A stretch of DNA of 64,000 nucleotides from Hyparrhenia diplandra (taxonomy: Eukaryota > Streptophyta > Magnoliopsida > Poales > Poaceae): NCBI GenBank assembly GCA_015847255.1, contig JADLZK010011195.1, positions 167,293 through 231,292 on the forward strand, read 5' to 3'. A program made the translations under genes and the position numbers. Below the pieces are notes generated by a model, which made no database searches, was not told where the DNA came from, and saw only the letters and a list, made by a program, of their open reading frames with translations. This document shows positions 34,401 to 45,203 of this stretch, one piece after another. Position 1 is the stretch's first letter. Every line of letters begins with the position of its first letter.

Positions 34401-35908
34401 CACTACAAAATTTAAAACTTTGTACTCCAAGAATAAAAACTTCGTACTCTTAGATGTAGAACTTTATACTTTAGATATAAATTTTTGTCATCACGAAAAA
34501 GTTTTTCAAAACATATCCAACATGGATATAGTTTTGTAGATCTCATTATAATTAACGCGATGGTGAAAACAGAATTGAAAACGGATGTTTGACGAAGAAC
34601 TTATTACATTCTAAAGGGAAACGATAAAAAAAGACACGGACCCACCCTGCCCCGGCGTTTGCATGCCCCCCGCGCCAACACTGGTTCTTCGCGCCGCATA
34701 CAACATTTGTGGGGCTGCGCGCCAGGATAACGAAAAAAACAAGAAAAAAAAGGAAAGGACGAAGGACAGCTAAGACATAAAGATGATGCGCGGCGCCTTT
34801 AAATTAAAGCGGAGCGCGCGGCGCCAAATAAGGTTTGGGCCATAGCATAGAATGACACTCATCTATTTGCTTGACACGTTGTATTACATGAAACGACGAT
34901 CGTTCCATCTCGAAAGTGTCAACATATTTTTTATTGAGTTAAACTTGTGGCACGCACATCAACGGCGACAAATATTTTGGAAGGAGTATGCCAGCTCTAG
35001 CGATGACGACACAACACAGACACTTCAATTTAATATATTATATTCAATTGTCCGTTTCAAGTCTAGATCAAAGACATTCAGCTACAACTATTTCTGCATC
35101 CAATTAGTGGCCGACTCAAGGCCGATTGACCTTGGATGCCGACCTGCCTGTTGGAATAAATGGGCTCGGCCCAATAGAAATTCTGAAATTCACGTGAAGA
35201 AATCTCAAAGACCCCAGACGGCTATGGTGACTTTGGAAATCTCGGAGTCAAAGGCTCTAGTTGTTGAGTGCTGTTGGCTGCTCCCCAAGAGGTTAATGTC
35301 TCCTTCTCTTTGGCAACAATATTGTCTACATTGTGATAAAATAGAATGAGCCAGCAAAATATCGTTACCATTTGTGCCCCCTACTTGCGTTGGAAAACAA
35401 AGCCAATGAGCCAAAAAAAAAAAAAAAACTAGCTTTAAGTTTGTTTCAGCTTATTTTGTCATTCAACTTGTTCTCAGCCTTTTGTTTTTTATTTGAATTC
35501 TGAATTTAAGTACTATATAAGCATGTTATGATGCTACTGTAAATCTTCCATGCAAGTTATGATTACTTTTGTTTAAACATCATCAGTATTAAACATTTCT
35601 CAATGTTTGTTAAGCCGAATGATACGCTACACATGAAGGCAATAGAGCCAGCGGGGCAACAAAGTCTGATCCCCTTACATGACGGTCTCAAGATAACAAC
35701 GAAGTCACATACCCTTACATGAATGACTGAAGTCAACATAGCTAGCAGGCTGACCAAATTGACAACCACTACTAGACTAAGCCGAAGGCAATAAAGCTAG
35801 TAAGACACAACTGAAGTCTTGAACAAACACTACCTTGGGCTAACATACACACCCCAATGTTGAAGGCGACATGACCCAGCCTAAATTATTCAGTACTACC
35901 AAAAAGCA
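34401..35908. other. Intergenic
   Basis: A + strand ORF of 165 codons at 34852-35349 shows no recognisable domain and is probably fortuitous. An A run sits at about 35412-35428. Short direct repeats (GCCGAA..GGCAATA) occur near 35615 and 35780. Confidence 0.4.
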
Positions 35909-37767
35909 TCTATATCTATACCTACTAATAAAGAGAGAAAATTTCTTGACCACCTACTAATAAAGAGAAAAAAAATTTTGTCCACGGTTTTTCGGTCTGC
36001 CTTCCGTCTGCCAACAAAAATTTTCCGTCACTTTTTTCTTCGGTCCTTCCGTCCGGCCTTCCACCTCCCCGTATCGATCTGTCTGTCTCCTCCTTCCCCG
36101 TATCCGCTCCACGAAGCCTGAGTCAGTACCATGTGCGTTTCCATTCAGACTAGTCCAAAATCCAAATAAGACTCCACAACAGAAAGAAACGAGTCAAAGA
36201 AATCAGAGAAAGTCCGACAACCACATGGACGTAGATGCGTGGCCGGCTCTCGCATCGCTGCCCACCCAACCTGCCGCGGAAAAGGTCTCGCGGCGCAGCG
36301 GCGGGGATGCATTGTACCGGACTCTGGAGGCAACAACGGCTGCAGGCAATGGCGAGCGTTGGTGGCAACTAGGTTATGCGAAGGCTAGCGGAGCATAGGC
36401 CCTACCGGCCGGCGGCAGCGGCAATGCCGGAGAGACGGATCACGAGTCCGACTTCCCTCCGCCACTGGGAGTTAGAATCATACTGACACAAAATTATTTC
36501 AATTTTCCTATTTATTAGAGATCCATTGGAGAAATAAATATTCAAGGTTGCCATTGCAAACTTCTGATCTCGCCGGCTATGAATTCTATCTCGCCGAGTC
36601 GAACAACTCTTCTGATCTTGCTGGAAACCAAACAAGCCTTGCTTCTTGTCATAACATGATCTTACTCCCTCGACATGTTCCATAGATTGTCATGACATGC
36701 ACAAACTCCTCATCTTGGTCCCTCTCATTGGCTCTCTTTGTAAGTGATGCCATGCCTATGATCACGACAGGGAAGACAACAAGCGCATATTTCCATTGCT
36801 CCCTGCCAACGCAAGTACAGAGGTGAGCATACCCTTCTTTCTTTTTTGCCATGGTAGCACAAGCCTCCATGAGGGTGACTACTGGCTGTCGTTGCTTTAG
36901 ATTATTTTCCGTGCTATGTGCTGAGACTCATCAGTTGATCCTTTTGTTTTCATCTTTGAATAGATTGCAATATTATTGACAATCAAGCTATGAATGTTTT
37001 CCGTTCTCCTCTTGAGTGTGTTGTCAAATACACTGATCGTGATTAAACCATCTTTATTTGTGCAGTCGTGCAATGAAGATATGCTGAACTTTGTTTACCT
37101 GAACATGTTGGTGAGTGTGCTAAGTCGACTGAATAGTTTAAATGACTTCCTTCTTTCCTTACACAAAGCTAAAGAAGACAAACTTCCAATGATCTGGTAT
37201 GTGCAAAGGCATTCTCTGAAATTTACCTCCTGCTACATTTGTTTACAACATTAATTCTTGTATTTCAAAGGTAACAGATTTTTGCTCAATCAAGAATTTA
37301 ATTCTAGCAATGCAAAACTGGCACTAGGAATGGCCCAATGAGGAACAGTGAGGATATGTTTTGCGACCATTTTTTAAAGCATCCAACTATTTGGCTTAAA
37401 CATTGCAGCATTAGAATAATAAAGAGCAGCATCGGAAGCTATATTTTCTAACAAAATTGTTATCTTGTATCAGTTTTTTTTAGTTTTCGGTGCTACTTAT
37501 TCATCGAGTTTTTACTCTGAATTAGTCCTGGTTTTTCAGTAAAGAACTAAATATGCAATTCTAATGTGCATTTCGTTGTCAATGTTATCTTTTGATACTC
37601 TAGCAATTTTTTCAGACCATATCACTTAAATAAATAATGGTATCCTCCCATGTTCACCGGCTTCACATTTCCTCTTTCCATTTATATAGGTTTATAACAT
37701 GAAAAAAAGCTTCAAATGTACATATAATTTATATCTCCCGTTGCAACCGCACGGGCATATTTCCTAC
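35909..37767 (+). mobile_element. Non-autonomous Helitron, ~1.86 kb
   Basis: The 5' end TCTATATCTATACCTACTAATA follows an A, as in grass Helitrons. The 3' end carries the hairpin CCCGTTGCAACCGCACGGG (37738-37756), then ATATTTC and CTAC before a T. The usual end is CTAG or CTRR, so the last base deviates. No Rep/helicase ORF is present. Interior ORFs are short and unrecognised. Its 3' end overlaps the last codons of NLR2. Confidence 0.7.
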
Positions 37768-40700
37768 TAATAATTGAAACAGCCAATGCTAAAAACCCTA
37801 CAATGTAGGGTATAAGATGCATAAATCTTGCTGGCGTTGACTCTTCATCGATGCAATCAACAATTTTCACATTCATGTGAATTGGAAATCTGGGATGTTT
37901 CCATGTGACCTCCTTAAGAGCAGACTCTGCAGCCCTCCTATCCGATTCATCAGCTCCAGCAGCTGCCCCAATTTCTGCGGTAATCTCTTTTAGTTTTAAC
38001 AGGTTCTCAATCCCGTCTAGCTTAAAGGCCTCTAAAGATTCAGCTCTGTGCACATTGAAACTAAGCTTCAGCCTCTCAAGATTGGGCAATGCCTCTTTCT
38101 GAAAGGCTAGGCGAAGTGCAGCACACCTGTACTTGAAATACTTCAGAGTTGGAAGTGACCCACTATTGAATACGACACTTTCTACATTGGGTTTCTGGAC
38201 ATACAAAGAGAGAACAGCTAGAACAGGCAATCCAGTGAGGGTATCAATGTCTCTGCTCAGCAATACTCTGACGACAATTTTTAGAATACGGAGTTCTTTG
38301 AGTCCCCCAATCCAAGTTGGAAGTCTGGAAAAGATGCAAGTGGACGGCAATAGTTCGAGTCTCTGAAGAAGCTTAGGTGTAGAGGGCATGTCATCCTGAT
38401 CAATGAACATTGTCTTGCCTAGAGCAAAAGGACCCACTCTCAGAGATTTGAGATTAGCAAGCCTCCCCATAGATGAGGATAAAGCAACCAAATTTCTCTT
38501 TAGATGATGATCAGATTTTTTTTTTAGAACAAGGGAAAATTTCAATAAGTGAATAAAGAAGGTCCCAACGATGATGATTGCCAGATAGAGCTTTTGAACA
38601 TGTGACATGAAGATCCTGTAGGTTTATCAGCTCACCAAGGCTTTGTGCATTGTCTTCAGAGTTGCTGCCCAAGTCAAAATGTTTAAGTGTTTCCAGAGAT
38701 GTGATCCGGCCAATCCCATCAGGTAGTTTTGTTCCGTTTGGAAGACTGAGATGCAACAAGCCTGGGAGATAAAGAATATCAGTTGGTACAGCCGACACTT
38801 TGGCATCTATTTCCAGTGTTTGCAGTGACTGTAGTCTTTGTATCTTGGATGGCAATACTATAACAGTATAACTTGAAACCTTCAAATATCTGAGGTGAAA
38901 CAATATGCTCAATTTTGAAAGGTCAAGACTCATGTTGTGATGATAGTTATTGCCCCAAAACTCAAGGATCAGAACCCGTAGAAACTTAAATTCCGTGATG
39001 GAAGGCATACACTTGAGGAGTCCATAAAAGGCCAGTGACCGAACTTGTGACAGTTTTAAGCCTTTTGGTTTGGCTGCGAATTGGGCACAACTGAAGTGGA
39101 GGGACAGTCGACGGGCAATCATGGAAAATCCTGGCATCGCCTGTGAGTAATCTACTGCAGTGATAAAATTCTCTTGTCTGCACTTTTGAGCAATAAGATC
39201 AAATACAATGTGGTGCACTGTACATGACAACACCTCATCGTTCTGGCTAATTTTTTCAGGTTGGATCATTCTCCTGTTGATTAGCTCAGCAAAATAGCTC
39301 TCTGCAACTGCCTGTTTTCCTTCCGGGGGAGTGATGAAACCTTCAGCTATCCACTGGTTCAGCAGATCAGCCTTCCTGATTGTGGACCCCTCTGGATACA
39401 TAGCAAGATACAGTAGACACGTCTTTAGATCTTGAGGCAGAGCATCACAGCAAATGTTTACTACTTCTTTACACGTTTCTTCCAAAGTAAGACCTGTTAA
39501 TCTGGAGGAGAAACATTGCTGTAGATGCTCCCATAGCTTTGTATTATCTATCTGGCTTGCTACAAGACTGGCTATAGTGATGATTGCTAGAGGAAAACCT
39601 CCACAGCTTCTAATTATCCTGTAGGAAATATCCTTCAGCTGATCAGGACACTGATGTTCAGAACCAAAAACTCTATCGAAAAATATTTTTCCAGAGTCCT
39701 GGGGATTTCCAAGGGGTGCCATCTCAAGCTTATTGACACAGTAGCATTTACTAGCTACATCTTTACCTTCAGCCGTTATTATTATTCTACTGCAATCATT
39801 ACCCTTTGGAAAAGCAATGTTCATAATATCCCATACTGCTGCATCCCATAGTTCATCAACAACAACAAAATACCTGCAAAGGAAAAAAAAAATATGTTAA
39901 TTAAAAATAGCACAAATAGAAACACACCAGTGTATGGGGCAATACTAGGAATACGGGGAAGTTTCTACAGTTCTTCTCTCTGCATTATGTATCTAATTAT
40001 TTATTTCACTAATAAAAAATATTCAATAAAGTTAAATTATCTCCAAATGTCAATGAACACCATGAAAACTAATTTGCATCAAACATACGTACTCATCAAA
40101 TATTGTCTTCTATTTTTACTTGTTTTTTTTATATTAGCATGATGAGATATCTAATGTATATTTATGACATTTCTTTAATGAAGCACTTGTTACAGAAAGT
40201 TACTGAAAGAGTTAAAATATTGTCATTATGAAACCATTTTCTCACCACTCTAATATGACACTATTTTCAGGTAGTAATGCTTAATGATTTTTGTGTATAT
40301 TAATAGTCTAATTAGTTTTTAAAGTTTGGCCGCATGAACCCTTGATGACATCTATTTGAGAATGGAAAAATACTAAGCATTGAACAACATGCATTCTTTC
40401 TTGCATTATATTAGTAAGATAAGCATCTTGTAAGTTGTAACCACCAGTTAGTAGTGGTCCATTCATGCCAGTCGCCTAAAAGTGCTTCAGTACAATAAGA
40501 CTATACAGTGTATATTTACTTATTGTATTGATCATTTGGAGTCTAATTATAAGGAGAAATTATTTGAAAATTAAGAAAAAAAAATGTGGAGCAATAAAAC
40601 CCAAATATTGCTATGTTGTAGCTAGAGATATACAAATTTTGGAATATCTGGAGTCCTATTATATGTTCATCCTACTGGACTATGTGATATCTAGTGTCCT

Positions 40701-41931
40701 GTTGATGTATTAATTCAACCCCTCATGACTTGGCTCGGAGTGAGGTGGTGATAATTGTAAGGGGGCTGTTCTTTCTCTCTATAATACAAAGATCAAAAAC
40801 TCATTCGCTATTTGAGAAGAAAAATTAAGTTGGAAATTGAAATTTAACATGCTGTTTGATGATAGAGCAGCAGACATTATATTACCTCTTGTCTTGGAGG
40901 TGGGACCTGATTCTGTCCATCAGATTATCTGCCGTAGAGGCGGCTTCATATTCATAGTCCCGTTTACGCCCCTGAACTTGAGCCAGTATATCCCCAAGTA
41001 GCCTTCTCATGTCAGGATTCCGTGACACTCGGCCGAATGCCCGGCACTCGAATTGGTGTCCAAGTTGACGATACAATTCTTTAACGAGGGCAGTCTTGCC
41101 GACCCCCTGTGGGTCCAAGAATGGAAAGCACTTTGAGCTGCTGATGTTCCTCTTCCGTCTGGTCGATGAGCCAACCGGTAAGCTTGCCCCTCGTTCCATC
41201 GACACCAACAAGATTGGCAGCAGCTCCAGGCGACGAGGACACTGGAGCGCGGCTGTTCCAAGAGAACAGAAATCTGCTAGGTTCTGATGAGACACAATCT
41301 TGGAGCTGATACCTTTCATGCCGTTCGCTCGCCTCCCACAGCAGAGTTCTGAGTTCAGCGATCCTTGCAGACAGTGGTGGAGGACGAATCAAAAGCAAGG
41401 CCTGGTGCAACTGTGCTAATGGAGCACCATGCCTCGATTCATGGCGCCAGGACAGCGAAAAACGCTTGAGAAAGCCAGGATGCCGAACAAGAGAAGATGA
41501 TACCGATAAAATCAAGGTACGGCATAGGCCCAAGCTTGCAAATGGCTTCACTGTCTTGGGAGGACAAAGAATCTTAACATGGCGGCGAACACTGAGCTTT
41601 GGACTGCGGCCAGAAAATCTCATCTTTGCCTCGGGGGCAGAGTGTGCCTGCATCATGTTGTCAATGCTGTCCTCGATATGTGGTAGGAGAGTTCACGCAC
41701 CTCGTGCATCCAGCATCGAGACTTGTAGTTTGGGCGCTCTACCATGGACAGCTCCACTAGGGCGTTTATTTCTTCCAGGTCTTCCTTGAGAAGCCTGATT
41801 GCCTTCTTGGCTGACCTCCGAATTAGCTTGTCTTTGGAACCAAGCAGCAAATCTAGTTTCCTAAGGAGCGGGCCCATGGCGCCCCGGGAAGAACTCGTGG
41901 GAAACTCATTGATACTTCGTGTAGGACTCAT
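37712..41931 (-). pseudogene. NLR2: CC-NBS-LRR gene with three frameshifts
   Basis: Exon 1 is 41931-40886 and exon 2 is 39873-37712; they join at DKR / YFVVVDELWD, the same intron position as NLR1. The frame breaks three times. Near 41681 two extra bases lie in the EDVID region (RELSYHI then EDSIDNMMQ in another frame). At 41103-41107 five G (coding strand) replace four within the P-loop (ILGPTG then GVGKTALVKE). At 38516-38525 ten A replace nine in the LRR. The rest is well preserved: RNBS-B RIIITAEGK, CGGFPLAI, CLLYLAMYPEG, an MHD variant TVHHIV, and LRRs. The C-terminus has a hydrophobic stretch (LIPYIVGFLALAVSII) and then 17 residues coded by the Helitron end. It is an intracellular immune receptor if intact; as given it cannot make a full protein. 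Confidence 0.85.
39885..40885. other. Intron of NLR2
   Basis: About 1 kb between the P-loop exon and the kinase-2 exon, AT-rich, with no coding or mobile-element signature that I recognise. Confidence 0.6.
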
Positions 41932-42235
41932 TTCTCCCTGTAAAATTTATTACAAAGGTTACTCGGTCTGTATGCGCATGAAAAGAGACCAATATTACGT
42001 CCTGTTTGGCAAGTTTGGATACAATTTCTAATGGAAAGGAAAATTATGTATTTAAATTATAGAGCTCGTTGAGATCTAATACTTTGTAGTCTATTATTTT
42101 AGATCATTTAGGGACGAGATTTATAAATTAAAATTTTCTAAGTTTTCAAACGACCCTTGATAAACACATGCTCTATATCAAAGCTGTATTGATAGATAGA
42201 TGAATATATAATTTTGCATTTTGGTTTCTTATTAA

Positions 42236-42555
42236 CTAGTGAATATTCCCGTGTGTTGCAACGGGAGTAAAAAGATTATCAAACATTTATAGAAAAATCT
42301 CCGACAAAAATGGTATATATCTATTTTACTAAAATCTATAATTTATTTTATGATGATGACATCTATAATATGAGCTAATATTGTCAATAATACAACAACG
42401 TCCTATTAAGTTCGCATCAAATTTATGAACAAAGATAGTTTTCACATTCACGAAGTTAATCAAGAAGAGGTAGATGAAAAAAAAATTGATAAAATTTTAG
42501 CTATTTAATATTATTTTAATAAAGATGGAAAGGTGCCACTCCTGTAATTATTTTA
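42236..42555 (-). mobile_element. Helitron 3' terminus, - strand orientation (5' end not found)
   Basis: Read on the - strand the sequence is CTCCCGTTGCAACACACGGG, then AATATTCA and CTAG at 42239-42236, followed by a T: a hairpin and CTAG end, as in Helitrons. It shares CTCCCGTTGCAAC with the Helitron at 35909-37767, so it is the same family. The element extends to higher coordinates, but no 5' terminus could be placed, so the end given here is only where the next element starts. Confidence 0.6.
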
Positions 42556-43491
42556 GGAAAAAGTCTACTTAACCGCCAACCTATTAAGGGTGCTCTATTT
42601 TACCCCCAAACTATGAAACGGTCTAATTTACCCCGAACTTTCTAAAACCGTCTATTTTACACCCCAGGCCGTTTTCAATGGTGGTTTTGCTACAGTAACA
42701 TGAGTTTTGCTTCGAGGTTCGCGGGTTTGCTACAATGTGGGGTTGTTTTGTCTTTTTTTTAATTTATTTACGCTAAATCTTTGAAAAATCATAGTAAAAT
42801 CACAATAAAAATCATAAATAGAAAATCAATTTTGTTGGACTCCATATGAGTAGATGTATACGGTGAATATATAATATGGTATGATTTAGTATAAAATTTT
42901 TGTTGTACCTTTAGATTAATTAGAAAATCCAATTTTGTCTATAATTAATTGGAATTTATCTATAACTAAGTTATATATGGCCCAATGAGTAATAAATTTT
43001 TACTATAGTTTAAGCATACAATAATTAGTCTACCATAAAAATTTCACCACAATTAGACCATAGAAGCTGCAACCATGAATTATTCTAATTACTTTTACAG
43101 ACAAAATTGGATTTTTCAATTAATATAAAGTCTGTAGCAACACATTTTTACTAAATTATACCATATTATTTGTTCATTGTGTATATCTACTCATGTGGAG
43201 TCCAACAAATCGGGATTTTCCATTTTATGATTTTTCTGTGATTTACTATGATTTTTCAAAGATTCAGCTTAAAATAAATAAAAGAAAAAAGACAAAACCA
43301 CCCACACTTAGCAAACACGACATCACTGTATCCAAACCCCCATTACTGTAGTAAAACCACCGTTGAAAACCGCCTCGGGAGGGGTAAAATATATGGTTTT
43401 TGAAAGTTCAAGGGGCTAAATTAGACCGTTTCATAGTTTGGGGATGAAGTGGACCACCCTTGATAGGTTGGGGGTTAAGTAGATTTTTTCC
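42556..43491. mobile_element. Foldback Mutator-like element, near-complete 0.94 kb palindrome
   Basis: Each half is about the inverted complement of the other over about 460 bp. It begins GGAAAAAGTCTACTTAACC and ends with the complement GGTTAAGTAGATTTTTTCC. Matching inner landmarks include AAACTATGAAACGGTCTAAT and TGTTGGACTCCA. The flanks are AATTATTTTA and AATTAATTTA, a 10-bp near duplication with one mismatch. There is no coding capacity. Confidence 0.85.
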
Positions 43492-44050
43492 AATTAATTT
43501 AAGATGGAAAGGGTTCGCAAATGGCTTGTCCCTGAGTCTGGCAAGAGTATTTTTTTTTAGGGAATAGGAGGGGCTTGCGCCCCTACCGGGAGTCTGGCAA
43601 GAGTGGTTGGGGTTGGGTCTTCATCACCTGAGATAATTTAGGCCAAGTGGTCATGGCCAGGGCCTGTGCTGCTGAATCTTTGATGAATGCGCAGCATGCT
43701 GGGATTTTGTTTATTTTTAATCATTTTTATTCAAAATTTTAATAATAACTGCTCTAAAAAAATTACAGATCTGACCCCCTTTTATTCAAGCTAGTGAGGC
43801 TGGCACGACAAAATATGCCACATTGGATGGCGTTTCCAACGTGGAAAAGCTTGTCGATCTTGTTTTTGTCGCATACTAGTGCTTGCCACATTAGAAAAAT
43901 AATAGCTTTTTGTGTGGCGTCAAATGAAGATACTTTTTATACCAAAGTTGTAGCTCTCAATGAGGTCTACAGCTTTGTAATTTTGATTTTTTACATTTGA
44001 GGTTGTTAAGATACTCGAGAAAATAATATAAAGCTCCAGCAACATACTAA
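43492..44050. other. Intergenic
   Basis: Includes a short T run and a 'ggggcttgcgcccctac' stretch near 43571 of the kind found at the ends of grass repeats. No gene is seen. Confidence 0.4.
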
Positions 44051-44052
44051 TC

Positions 44053-44680
44053 GTGCTCAAGGGCTTATCGCCTCATGAAAATTATATTTTTCTTGATAGA
44101 ATCAAAGCAGTGTGTATGAAGTGGCACCAAACATCTAGCATTTTCTGTGACAAGAGGGTACCTCAAAAGCTAAAAGGCAAGTTTCATAGAACGGCCATTA
44201 GACCCGCTATACTGTATGGAGCAGAATGTTGGCCTTAAAAAAACGACATGTCCAACAATTGAGTGTTGCAGAAATGTGTATGTTGCGCTGGATTTGTGGT
44301 CACACAAGAATGGCCTGAGTACGTTACGATGATATACGTGATCGTCTAGGGGTAGCATCAATCAAAGAAAAGCTTATCCAACATCAGTTGAGGTGCTTTG
44401 GCCATGTCCAAAGGAGACCTCCAGAGGCACCAGTGCATTGTGGAGTTCTAAGTCAAGATAATAATAATGTGAGAGGTGGATGAATACCGAAATTGACATG
44501 GGGGAGGCAATAAAAAGAGATTTGAAAGAATGAGATATACCTAGAGATCTATGTTTAAATAGGAGTGCTTGGAAAGCAGCTATTGACATGTCTGACTGGG
44601 GGCTCTTATTGGGTTTCAACTCTAACCTACCCTAACTTGCTTGGGACTGAAAGGCTTGGTTGTTGTTGTTATTATATGCC
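44053..44680 (+). mobile_element. RTE-type LINE, 5'-truncated 3' fragment
   Basis: Translation in shifting frames gives GKFHRTAIRPAILYGAECWP, then KRHVQQLSVAEMCMLRWICG, RYDDIRDRLGVASIKEKLIQ and HQLRCFGHVQRRPPEAPVH, the conserved C-terminal end of plant RTE reverse transcriptase ORFs. It ends in a GTTGTTGTT microsatellite near 44660, typical for RTE tails. Several stops make it inactive. Confidence 0.8.
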
Positions 44681-45203
44681 CTTGCTAACAAATCTGCTAA
44701 TCGCAGGTAATAAGGTCATTTGAATCATTTCAACACTTTATTAATTCCTATGCACAAGCCTAAAACAACTTACATTTGCAATCAGAGTAGGTAAGTACCA
44801 CATGAGGATATGGACGTGTTGTTCAATATCATGCCAATAGAAAAGAAGAAAGGAGGATGCATATTGCAGTAATTTAATCAAGACTAGTAACTCGTAGTCA
44901 TATGATACCTTTGTACTTCCAGAAGAAAAGGCTGATTCTGGAGAAACCTCATGGATCTTGAACCACTGATTTTCGGTCAATGCCATACATGCTGGATGCA
45001 GGATTGCCTCAAGTTGATCCTCCTCTAACCATATGTCTGAATATTAAGATATACAGGCAACAAATCCTAAGAAAGATTTCCACTATGTCCAGTTCTTAGC
45101 AATGAAATAGTTGCAATACATATGTTACTGCACCTGAATTTTTAGCACATCAGTAGCACTGGGACATGGATGGGTTCCAGTTCCCTTGATATGAACTTGG
45201 TCC
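44681..45203. other. Downstream flank of the histidine kinase gene
   Basis: Probably contains the 3' UTR of the kinase gene near 45203. Nothing else was recognised. Confidence 0.4.

Noticed and set aside
34852..35349. 165-codon + strand ORF
   Set aside because: No recognised domain, no splice or promoter context; likely fortuitous.
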